Assembly (NCBI RefSeq): GCF_025502585.1 | Contig: NZ_CP106679.1 | Span: forward strand, 4,247,501-4,311,500 | Direction: 5' to 3' | DNA from: Reichenbachiella agarivorans | GTDB lineage: Bacteria > Bacteroidota > Bacteroidia > Cytophagales > Cyclobacteriaceae | DNA: 64,000 nucleotides | In this document: positions 54,859 through 63,200 of the stretch, piece after piece | Layout of the letters: every line of letters begins with the position of its first letter | Numbering within the stretch: position 1 is the first letter of the stretch | Program-made: the position numbers and the translations under genes | Notes under the pieces: generated by a model | What the model was told of the DNA's origin: nothing | Databases searched by the model: none | The model's input: the letters and a program-made list of their open reading frames with translations, nothing else

Positions 54859-56734
54859 GGTTGGTTGATTTATTGAGTTTAAATATGTCTTTCATTCGGC
54901 CTTCGCTATCGTACATGCGCAGCTCCAGCTCGTCCCCAAACACCTCGATGGTCAAGTAGTGATGTCCCCTGAATGTCTTGGCACTGAACCATGAACGAGT
55001 CGGTGCAAAATCCTCCAAATTACCGCCTGCACCACCGGCTTGGACATAAGTCACACCTTTGGTTTTGGTGACTTTGTTGTCCAATATCTGATGGGTCCGC
55101 TGATAGGTATGCAGGTGACCGAAGAAGACCATGTCCACGCCGTACTTTTCGTAGAGTGGCACGATGGGCTTGATCTCTGGGTCGCCCATGGAGGTGGATT
55201 CCTTCCAACTGTCTCCATAGTCGTCCTCATCCGAGGAATAGGGTGCATGATGATGCGCCACGAACTTCCACTCAGCAGTAGAGTGCTGCAGCTGTTCCTC
55301 TAGCCAGACATACTGCTCCGCTCCCTCCGCAAACTGATCCTTTCGGTTGCTATCGAGCATGAAGAACTCCGCATTGCCATAGGTGAATTTGTAGTAGGCC
55401 TTGTCCTTGTACGGCAAGATGTGGTACTGATTGAACCAATACAGATCACCCTCTCCATTGCCCGCAACTGGATACACCGGAATGCGTGAGGTCAGTTGAC
55501 TCATGGCATGGAAGTACTCATAGTTCCACTGGAACTTGTTGGCCTCTTGGCCGCCATCAGTCAGGTCTCCAAGATTGAGCAGAAACTCAGGTCGCTCGTC
55601 CCAAAGCAACTTGGACACACGGTTGTTGACATGTGGACGCGCTTCCGTATCACCTATCACCGAGAAGGTGAAAGATGCTGGCTCAACCTCTCCCGTTTTG
55701 AAGGTCGAAATTCCGCTTTCTATCACCTGCCCTTCCTTGGTGGTTGATTTGATGTTGTAGAAATAAGCTTGACCCGGTTCTAGGTTTTTGAATACGTATT
55801 GATTGATGTTGCTGCCTTCAACTGTACCTGTTTCGCGGTTGCTTTTTAGGGTCTCTAGCTTCACACTTTCCGTCAAGGGCACAGACGTCCCGTACTCAAT
55901 CACTGTATTGGCGGGTTCGCTGGTTTCCCAGACGATCCCCATCTGGGTAGGCGTACCCATCTGTAGGTAAGGTCCTGCATTGTAGTGAAACAAGTCTGGG
56001 TAGAGTTTCCCTTCTATGGTCAGGTTTTGAAAGTCTTCGAAGTTCTTTTCAATCTTCTTTTTGCTCAAAGCCTGACGATACAGTCGCTGACACTTCAACA
56101 AATCTCCCATCTGCATGTAGGGCTCATGAGAGAGGTAGGCAGCATTCTCCAACTGCATGACTTTCGGGTCGTATTGCATGATTTTACCGACTTTCATCTG
56201 AGCTTTCAGTTCGCCATTGAGGTAGAGTTTCATGAACTGTCCGTCATAGGTGGCTACCAGATGTGCCCAGTAATTCTTCCATCCGCGTCCCTCCACTTCA
56301 ACATTCAGCGCGCTAGAAAACGCCGACTCCTGATCTTTGAGCGTAAAGACTACCTGACGACCATAGACACCCAGCAACCACAGCGGATCTTTCTCCTCAT
56401 GCTGATAACGATAGGTGGTCATAATGCCCACCTCTTGATTGACATGGTAGAGCAACCAGAGTTCCACCGAAAAAGCCTCCGTTGGCACTCGCTCAGAAGG
56501 GAAAAAACCTTCGACTCGCTCCGTTGGATCTTGACCGAAAAACTCAAACGGATAGGTCTTGTATTTCAAAGGAGCAACGGGTGACTTAGGCGATTCTAAT
56601 CTTGGTCCGATAGGGTTATTGGCATGGCGATCCAGCGTATAGTCTGGCCAAAACCACCATTCGCTGAGGGCGTCCTGTGCTCGCGAAAATTGTACTGCCC
56701 CTATCAAAACAAGTAGAATTAATAATCTTTTCAT
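54851..56734 (-). CDS. Secreted LamG/purple-acid-phosphatase-like phosphoesterase
   Basis: 627 residues from the ATG at 56734, which gives a signal peptide (MKRLLILLVLIGAVQFSRAQ) and an ATGA overlap with the PhoX-like gene. Residues about 80-240 look like a concanavalin/LamG domain (ELWLLYHV, FMKLYLNGEL). 250-350 is a PAP N-terminal fibronectin-like domain. 355-590 is a calcineurin-like core with GDTEA (361), LGDLTD (388), HHH (494-496) and GHLH (539-542). The third motif reads GNGE (425) where GNHE/D is normal, so the catalytic His is absent. Periplasmic or surface phosphatase; activity uncertain. Confidence 0.85.
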   Translation of the reverse strand: MKRLLILLVLIGAVQFSRAQDALSEWWFWPDYTLDRHANNPIGPRLESPKSPVAPLKYKTYPFEFFGQDPTERVEGFFPSERVPTEAFSVELWLLYHVNQEVGIMTTYRYQHEEKDPLWLLGVYGRQVVFTLKDQESAFSSALNVEVEGRGWKNYWAHLVATYDGQFMKLYLNGELKAQMKVGKIMQYDPKVMQLENAAYLSHEPYMQMGDLLKCQRLYRQALSKKKIEKNFEDFQNLTIEGKLYPDLFHYNAGPYLQMGTPTQMGIVWETSEPANTVIEYGTSVPLTESVKLETLKSNRETGTVEGSNINQYVFKNLEPGQAYFYNIKSTTKEGQVIESGISTFKTGEVEPASFTFSVIGDTEARPHVNNRVSKLLWDERPEFLLNLGDLTDGGQEANKFQWNYEYFHAMSQLTSRIPVYPVAGNGEGDLYWFNQYHILPYKDKAYYKFTYGNAEFFMLDSNRKDQFAEGAEQYVWLEEQLQHSTAEWKFVAHHHAPYSSDEDDYGDSWKESTSMGDPEIKPIVPLYEKYGVDMVFFGHLHTYQRTHQILDNKVTKTKGVTYVQAGGAGGNLEDFAPTRSWFSAKTFRGHHYLTIEVFGDELELRMYDSEGRMKDIFKLNKSTNHE

Positions 56735-58086
56735 ACTTTGTCTCTCAATTGGTCCCAAGGCCCTGTGATGGCCATGGTGAGCCCTTCTTCTTGTACATTG
56801 ACGAATAGTGTTTTGCCGGATGGCGAAAAACATACGCCCGTGAGCTCTGATTTGGAGCCTACATTTCTACCAATGTTGTAGATCTCTCCGTTCGGCTTGA
56901 TGCCTCGGATGTAAGCACCCGCTACATCCTCCACCAGGATCACATCACCCCATGGTGAAACGGTCAGGTTGTCGCAGAACTTCAGTATCTCGGTATCATT
57001 GGGTTCTGCAAACAAAGTCAAAACACCGGGCTGTTCGGCTTCCCGATCAGTCCCCTCAAACGGACTCGGTTTGTATTTGAACACCTGACCTGAGCGGTTC
57101 TTGCCGCCATTGGTACAGGCAAAATAGACCTCTTCGTTACCATACCACATCCCTTCGCCTCTATCAAAAACAGCCGCTCCCGCTTCGAAACCTCTGTGGC
57201 GCAAATCATCCGCTGGGCTTTCGACATTGTCAAGTGTCATCCATTCCACAGCAAGTGACTGGCCAACTGCCAGCGCCTGTTGTTCAATATTTCGTGTATC
57301 AAAGCTCGACTGATCTTTGATAACCAAGGCCTGTAGCACGCCTCCTTCATGGAGCTCTCCCGGCACATGAGGCAGGTAACGATAGATCAAACTGTCGTGC
57401 TGATCCTCGGTCTGATAGACTATGCCAGTACTGGGATCTACAGCCACCGCTTCGTGGTTGAAGCGACCCATCGCCTTGATGGGCTTAGGTACGATCAATC
57501 CTGTGCCACTGACAGGAATCTCAAAATTGTATCCATGAGACTGCTCATTTTCTTCGCCTTGTGGCGTAGTGTCTTCCTCACAGGTGATCCAGGTGTTCCA
57601 TGGAGTCGGTCCTCCTGCGCAGTTGCGATTGGTACCGATCAGGCTTAAAAACTGCTTCTCTACTTCCTGCTTCTCTTCGTCAAATACCACAGTGGTCGTA
57701 CCCCCAAGACTTGGATTTTTCCCAAATCCATGGTCATAAAACTGCTCTTTGTGCAACAGATCAAACAGCTCCAAATCTTTGCCAAATGGACCAAATTCTA
57801 TGGGTTTAGGGCTGTTCTCATGGTTGCGGATGAGGACGACTTTCCCATCCAAATCAAAAGCCGCCATACCATCCGCTCTGCTCGGTACAAAGAATCCATC
57901 TGACATTTTCTGTCCCCATTGGGAGATGATCTTTGCCTCGAATCCTTTCGGCAATTCCAACCATTGATTGGCAGCTGTCATGGTTTCATTTTTGGCAAAC
58001 GAACAATGGGTCAGGTACTGTGCTAGTCCGGCAAACCCTATGGAAACTACTGCAGACTGTTTGATAAATTTTCTTCGTGAATTCAT
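56731..58086 (-). CDS. PhoX-family (DUF839) alkaline phosphatase
   Basis: 451 residues. Twin-arginine-like leader (MNSRRKFIKQSAVVSIGFAG), as usual for PhoX. Beta-propeller segments with metal/substrate residues: VVLIRNHENSP, LGGTTTVVFD, GTNRNCAGGPTPWNTWITCEED, GRFNHEAVAVDPSTGIVYQTED and the Glu-rich end GDVILVEDVAG. PhoX enzymes are Ca/Fe phosphatases hydrolysing many phosphomonoesters outside the inner membrane. It overlaps both neighbours by 4 bases (ATGA), so expression is tightly coupled. Confidence 0.92.
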   Translation of the reverse strand: MNSRRKFIKQSAVVSIGFAGLAQYLTHCSFAKNETMTAANQWLELPKGFEAKIISQWGQKMSDGFFVPSRADGMAAFDLDGKVVLIRNHENSPKPIEFGPFGKDLELFDLLHKEQFYDHGFGKNPSLGGTTTVVFDEEKQEVEKQFLSLIGTNRNCAGGPTPWNTWITCEEDTTPQGEENEQSHGYNFEIPVSGTGLIVPKPIKAMGRFNHEAVAVDPSTGIVYQTEDQHDSLIYRYLPHVPGELHEGGVLQALVIKDQSSFDTRNIEQQALAVGQSLAVEWMTLDNVESPADDLRHRGFEAGAAVFDRGEGMWYGNEEVYFACTNGGKNRSGQVFKYKPSPFEGTDREAEQPGVLTLFAEPNDTEILKFCDNLTVSPWGDVILVEDVAGAYIRGIKPNGEIYNIGRNVGSKSELTGVCFSPSGKTLFVNVQEEGLTMAITGPWDQLRDKV

Positions 58087-59177
58087 TGTGCTTGGTTGAG
58101 ATTGATAGATACAGGATTGCTTCTTTCGTAGGTCGAGCTATCAAATGTGACTTGGAAAGTACTGAATGGATTGATTTCTTTGACATAGTAATCTGTCGTG
58201 ATCACCTGTGCGCCTGAGCGTTTGGCAGCCTCGAATCGCTCGTAGTTGTTCTTCCTCGCTTCATCTGTATTGGCATCTGCGCGGGTTCTGACCATGTAGC
58301 CCTTTTTGACTCGCTCTCTGATTTCCTGCTCCTGCTCAATCGGATCATTCATGATGAAAAATGCAGCCATAGGGTGTGTCTCTTCTACATCCACGAACAT
58401 TGGTTTGCTCGCTACGTCACCTTGCAAATACTGCTCAGTTAGTTCACGACCTGCATCGAAGACAAACAAGACTTTCCCTCTCGAAGCGTCCAATGCTGGC
58501 CAGCCAGTAGTCAAGACCGCTTCCCTCAAACTCGCTGCTGATCCCTGTACCAGTCCAGGGGTGATCAGCTCTTCATCTGCAAATACAGCTGCGATCTCCG
58601 CATCCAAACTATCCAAAGCCTGTGCATCGAAAGCCGTCACTTCGGTATATCCTGGCTTGTTGATACCGGAGTTCTTAGGATTGATCGTGATGATGATAGG
58701 GAAATGGGTAGGATTTGCCATAGACCAGGTCCGTACATCCGACAAACACCCCTTGAAAGTCAAACAGTGACTCCTAAAGTCAATGTCCGGGATATGAAAC
58801 GTTTTGATACCCCGAGTCGACAACTCATGAGCCGTATCGAATGGTAAGGCTGGGATTCCCAGAGAATCCATCAACTGCAAAGCCAAAGGCTGCTGAAAAC
58901 GCCCTCCTTCTGGGTCATACACGACATCTATTTCCAGATTCCTCAGTCCCAAATCCAACTGCTGATCGAGTGGCAGGTGTTTGTAGTCCAAGCCCATCGC
59001 ACCAGAGTCTTCTTGAATCAACAATTGCATCAGGGCGGGTTCTATACCGCTCTTGTAGCTGTTGTGGCTACCGATGACTTGCATTTGGTTGAGCTTGATT
59101 GGTTCTTGGGTTTCTTGCTTGGGTTGACAGGCGATTGCTGTCAGGAAGAGAAAGAATATGGGAGTCAAATGTTTCAT
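58083..59177 (-). CDS. PI-PLC-like phosphodiesterase lipoprotein
   Basis: 364 residues from the ATG at 59177, giving lipobox FLTAIAC; an ATG at 59225 forms an ATGA overlap and adds 16 residues before the signal. The N-terminal blocks MQVIGSHNSYKSGI and LRNLEIDVVYDPEGG with a second His in FHIPDIDFRS match the calcium-dependent PI-PLC group (PF16670). It would cleave phosphodiester head groups of phospho- or phosphonolipids, or glycerophosphodiesters, at the cell surface. It is flanked by phosphatases, which would finish the release of phosphate. Confidence 0.87.
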   Translation of the reverse strand: MKHLTPIFFLFLTAIACQPKQETQEPIKLNQMQVIGSHNSYKSGIEPALMQLLIQEDSGAMGLDYKHLPLDQQLDLGLRNLEIDVVYDPEGGRFQQPLALQLMDSLGIPALPFDTAHELSTRGIKTFHIPDIDFRSHCLTFKGCLSDVRTWSMANPTHFPIIITINPKNSGINKPGYTEVTAFDAQALDSLDAEIAAVFADEELITPGLVQGSAASLREAVLTTGWPALDASRGKVLFVFDAGRELTEQYLQGDVASKPMFVDVEETHPMAAFFIMNDPIEQEQEIRERVKKGYMVRTRADANTDEARKNNYERFEAAKRSGAQVITTDYYVKEINPFSTFQVTFDSSTYERSNPVSINLNQAQ

Positions 59178-59221
59178 GAATATAAAATGATTAATTGCTA
59201 ATTTCTTTTGGGTTGGGTGAA

Positions 59222-60889
59222 TCATTGGTGCGTTAAGGTTAGACTATCCATCAATTGATTTTCCAGATCATAAGCTCTGAATATCAATGATTTATCTTGT
59301 ACTGTGGCGATACCATAGTGGTGTTTTTTGATGACGGTATCCATGACTGGCCAGTCGGATAAACCCGAAGGTTCGAGTCCACCACCTCCGCCACCTACAA
59401 CCAGAAACGCTGTCTTTTGCGCTCCAAACTGACGGATCAATCGCTCATAGTCATGGCTGTGTCCAGCGACCACTAGATCGATGCGAGTGGATTCAAAAAG
59501 CGGCTCTAGGAGTTCCAATATAGATACCTCACCGTGATAGCCTGGCCAACCTTGTGAGTAAGGCGGATGATGCAATACAATCCATCGCCACTCCGCTGAC
59601 ACCCAAGCGGATGAATGAATCTGCTCAATAAACCAATCGTACTGCGCAGAGCCCTCTGGTATCCCAACAGGAAACCGTTCATCAGGATCCAATGCAATGA
59701 AAACACAATTGCCCTCTGTCCATGAGAAATATTGCTTTTGATGAGGCAAAGCAGCGAACTCAAAGTAATTCTTTGGATTAAGGTCATCGTAGTACCCATC
59801 ATAATCATGATTGCCCGGCACTGGATAATGCACAAAAGTGGACTGACTCAAGGCCTCTACAAACTGTAAATATGCGAAGCGGTCACTGCCCTGATCGACA
59901 AGATCCCCTGCTCCTAAACCGAAGGTGGGTTCATGTTCATTCATACGAGATATAAGCTTACTAAAAGTAGCCCATCCTCCTTGGCTATCTCCCCAGAGTG
60001 CCAATTGGAAAGTGTCCTTTACCATTTGTTTTTGGAAACTGTAGATCTGCGATTGCGTCTTTCCTTGTTGTATTTGGTAATAGATTTTGTTCTCAAAGGA
60101 CTGGAAAGCTGTGAGAAAATTTCCCAAAACACCAGAGACCGTTTTGTTTTGGTTGAGATCCAAAGAATCTTTTCCGAATCGGACAGTTGCCTGCTCTATT
60201 CCCTCAGATTGCCACCTTAGATAGAGACTATCATTGGCTGATTGCCAGTAGGGATCGGTGAGTATGGCTGGATATGCTGACAAATCTGCTTGTTTCAAAT
60301 CTGGATGAATCAAGCTGAGCTTTCGCTCTATGATCCACTGATCGTAATGTTTTTGTTGGGTGCTCTGATAGTCTGACCAGTCCTTTTGAGCAATCCATTG
60401 GACACTTCTGAGTCCGCCCTCCATGGCATTGTTGAGCACTCGAATCGTAATTTCTGTAGGTTGATTGGATGTAGCGTGAATGGGGAAATATTCTCCTGTC
60501 AATCGATGAACACGCTGGCCATTGAGCCAAAGCTGTGCGCCATCATCGGCACGAATGTGCAGTACGCCGTTATCGAATTGCACAGAGGTTCTGTACCAAA
60601 TCGGTGAATTGGGCAGTAGGATTCGATGTGGGAGTGTAATAGGTACAGCACTATCAAAGGACGGTATGGTGGGATTTAATCCTCCGACCATATCACTGGT
60701 CAGCACCTGCCAGTCTTGATTGACATCCACACCAGCCATCACAGGTAGATGCATCAGAGAATCCAGCCTTGCATTGGCTTTCAAGTCTCCTAGTAACACA
60801 TCCGAATAAGTAAGAATGGGTAAATGAGTCTGAGGGCTACTACACCCCCAGACAAACAAAATTACAAACGTAACAACTAGTCTATTCAT
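59222..60889 (-). CDS. Calcineurin-like phosphoesterase lipoprotein
   Basis: 555 residues. Lipobox VWGC at the N-terminus. The first 270 residues are beta-rich, with a region of glycoside-binding look (DDGAQLWLNGQRV). The catalytic core has WGDSQGG, GAGDLVDQGSD, GNHDYDGYY, VLHHPPYS and GHSHDYER, all standard metal ligands, then a Gly run. Phosphomonoesterase or phosphodiesterase on the outer-membrane side. It begins 6 bases after the preceding gene and overlaps the next. Confidence 0.88.
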   Translation of the reverse strand: MNRLVVTFVILFVWGCSSPQTHLPILTYSDVLLGDLKANARLDSLMHLPVMAGVDVNQDWQVLTSDMVGGLNPTIPSFDSAVPITLPHRILLPNSPIWYRTSVQFDNGVLHIRADDGAQLWLNGQRVHRLTGEYFPIHATSNQPTEITIRVLNNAMEGGLRSVQWIAQKDWSDYQSTQQKHYDQWIIERKLSLIHPDLKQADLSAYPAILTDPYWQSANDSLYLRWQSEGIEQATVRFGKDSLDLNQNKTVSGVLGNFLTAFQSFENKIYYQIQQGKTQSQIYSFQKQMVKDTFQLALWGDSQGGWATFSKLISRMNEHEPTFGLGAGDLVDQGSDRFAYLQFVEALSQSTFVHYPVPGNHDYDGYYDDLNPKNYFEFAALPHQKQYFSWTEGNCVFIALDPDERFPVGIPEGSAQYDWFIEQIHSSAWVSAEWRWIVLHHPPYSQGWPGYHGEVSILELLEPLFESTRIDLVVAGHSHDYERLIRQFGAQKTAFLVVGGGGGGLEPSGLSDWPVMDTVIKKHHYGIATVQDKSLIFRAYDLENQLMDSLTLTHQ

Positions 60890-60895
60890 GAATCA

Positions 60896-61975
60896 CTACT
60901 TCTGAATTGCTCCCTTGATTGCTTCACCAGCTTTAGGTTGCTTGTACTTTTCTCCCAGAGCCTCCATGACAGTGCGCGCCACTTGGTTTTGGTAAAACTG
61001 CCCTTCTTCTTTGATTTCGCCCTTCGCAGGTGAATCTGGTCCCATCACTGCTATCCAGATTTCACCAGCATCTTTGATGCGGTTGCCATGGTGCTGCCAA
61101 GTTTTCTTTGGGTGTGTGCCACGTCCGTGATCCGTTGTGATGATGAGTGTCGTCTTACCTTTGTACTGTTCCTGAGACTGTGCATAATCCCATAGCTCTT
61201 TGATGTAAGCATCCGTTTGCTTCGCAGACTTCAAATACTGGTCGTACTCGCCATCATGAGCAAAATCATCCGTCTCACCATAGGCGACATAGAGTACCTT
61301 AGGCTTGTTTTTCTTCATGTATTCCATGGCATAGTGATGGGTAAACACATCCAACCGAACGCCACCCCAAGGCCCTCTGATTTCGTCTTGAATCTTGTTC
61401 AAGAAAGATTCGGTCTCGCTAGGGCTGTCGGTTGCTTTTTCAAACCCGGCATTGATTGGGAGACCACTGCGCTCCCTGTTGATGATGTAGGGGAACACAT
61501 CCCAAGACCCGAAAGCAGCCACTTGCCCCTTGTATTTTTTGGTATTGTTGAGATGCTCTAGAATGGTAACATTGGGATTGTTAATTTTATCGTTGCTACT
61601 GATATTTTCGTCATCTGCAAAGCCTGTCAAAATCTCGTTGTACCCTGGATATGAAAACCACATCTGGTTGCTGCAATCTACCTTATTCCCATACTTCCTA
61701 TTGCCGTAGAGTTGCCCCTCTACTGCGATGGTGTTCCAAAAGAAAGGCATCAGCATTTCTCTTCTTTGTAGTGGATCATTGACCCAAAACTCCTCAGTGA
61801 GCTCTTCTGGATTCTCGACATATTTAGAATCATCGACAAGCAGGGAATCTGCTCCTCCGAACAATTCTTGCCATCTCAGACCATCAAGAGATACGAGTAT
61901 GATATTTTCTGTTTTTTGTGCCATACCCATCACTGAGAATAGACAAAACAGACACAGTATTGATATTTTTTTCAT
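60896..61975 (-). CDS. Secreted alkaline phosphatase/NPP-type phosphodiesterase
   Basis: 359 residues from the ATG at 61975 (signal peptide MKKISILCLFCLFSVMGMAQ). Alkaline-phosphatase superfamily metal sites: LVSLDGLRWQELF with the first Asp, YGETDDFAHDGEYDQY, and TTDHGRGTHPKKTWQHHGN with His ligands. The nucleophile is probably a Ser in FSYPGYNEILTGF. It hydrolyses phosphomonoesters or diesters, and a related fold occurs in phosphonoacetate hydrolase. It follows the small lipoprotein gene by about 100 bases. Confidence 0.88.
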   Translation of the reverse strand: MKKISILCLFCLFSVMGMAQKTENIILVSLDGLRWQELFGGADSLLVDDSKYVENPEELTEEFWVNDPLQRREMLMPFFWNTIAVEGQLYGNRKYGNKVDCSNQMWFSYPGYNEILTGFADDENISSNDKINNPNVTILEHLNNTKKYKGQVAAFGSWDVFPYIINRERSGLPINAGFEKATDSPSETESFLNKIQDEIRGPWGGVRLDVFTHHYAMEYMKKNKPKVLYVAYGETDDFAHDGEYDQYLKSAKQTDAYIKELWDYAQSQEQYKGKTTLIITTDHGRGTHPKKTWQHHGNRIKDAGEIWIAVMGPDSPAKGEIKEEGQFYQNQVARTVMEALGEKYKQPKAGEAIKGAIQK

Positions 61976-62073
61976 ATTTCTTAAAACAATTATTATTTGA
62001 ATTCGAACACCCTTTTTACTAAAGTATGAGGTTCGTATTCTCATTGAACCTCATACTTATTTGTGTTTTCCTA

Positions 62074-63174
62074 CTACAGTCTGCCTTTATAGCTCAATCT
62101 AACCGTCGTTGACCCCTCCGAAGATTTGACTATCTCCAAAATTCTAATTACAGCATATTCATTTGACTTACTAGTAGGCTTTCCTACTTTTATCAAAATA
62201 GAAATATCTGATATACCAACCGTCAAATCAGAAATCTTCGAAGAAGGTGTGCCCATAGCATATGCATCTCTGACCGATTGAAAATCAGCTGTCTCAAAAT
62301 CAAAATCTTCTGAAATCACATACTCAGTACCTGAAACAGCATTTGATATCAACTCAAGAGTATTAGCATTACTTACCAAAATAACATCCTGATTTTCAGC
62401 ATCTATATCATCTTCAGAACCAATCATCATAGATGATAAATTGAAGGAATTGGCTCCATCTAGGGTTAATATTTCCTCTCCAACTGAATTCAATTCTATG
62501 GGAATGACAAGCATTTCAATTTCTTGAGCGGCCATTAAACCCGCCTCTGAAACAATCTCTGATCGAAAGTATATTTTAGTATTAAGACCTAAATCACTTT
62601 CTTTTGGGACTACAAAAGAATATTCTCCGTCAAAAGTCAAACTGCTCAAAGCCTGACTATAAACTTCTTGAAATGTATCTTCAGTCTCGTATTTTCTAAA
62701 TAATTTGATGGATTTAATATTTGTTTGACGAGTAGATGCTTTGATTTGTACTGTTGCAGTCGAATCATTGTGTACCGTAGCAGGTGCTTTAGTAGACATA
62801 GGCTCAGCTTTAGTAATAGAATATTTGGTTCTAAATTCATTTCCAGTATTCGCATCCTCAGCAATAACATCTATTCGATTAGCGTCTTTGATCTCCGACC
62901 AAGTTGTCTGAATTGTTGCAATACCATTTGAGAAATTTACTGTCCCCAAATTAATTACAGTCCCTTCTAAAATGGCTTCTACATTGGCAGACTGCAAATC
63001 GACAGACTCCACCTCAATCGTCAAATTATCAATAGCCGTCCACTCACCAGATGAATATGGAAATAAAACCTCCGTAAATGGTTCAAAAGCAAAATCCTCT
63101 TCACGGTCATCATAACAGCCAAATGCGAGTACCCCTAACACCATTATTAATATTATTCCTTTATACTTTTTCAT
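62074..63174 (-). CDS. SusD-linked lipoprotein, unknown function
   Basis: 366 residues from the ATG at 63174; a longer frame to 63219 overlaps the SusD stop and lacks a signal. Lipobox VLAFGC. The N-terminal part (DREEDFAFEPFTEVLFPYSS) recalls the DUF1735/SusE-like opening of Bacteroidota surface lipoproteins. The rest is beta-rich with repeated Ig-like strands. It is 26 bases after susD, the place where ligand-binding accessory lipoproteins are usually encoded. A role in capturing the locus substrate is inferred. Confidence 0.7.
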   Translation of the reverse strand: MKKYKGIILIMVLGVLAFGCYDDREEDFAFEPFTEVLFPYSSGEWTAIDNLTIEVESVDLQSANVEAILEGTVINLGTVNFSNGIATIQTTWSEIKDANRIDVIAEDANTGNEFRTKYSITKAEPMSTKAPATVHNDSTATVQIKASTRQTNIKSIKLFRKYETEDTFQEVYSQALSSLTFDGEYSFVVPKESDLGLNTKIYFRSEIVSEAGLMAAQEIEMLVIPIELNSVGEEILTLDGANSFNLSSMMIGSEDDIDAENQDVILVSNANTLELISNAVSGTEYVISEDFDFETADFQSVRDAYAMGTPSSKISDLTVGISDISILIKVGKPTSKSNEYAVIRILEIVKSSEGSTTVRLSYKGRL

Positions 63175-63200
63175 TTTTATATTTTTTAGAAGTGTATATT

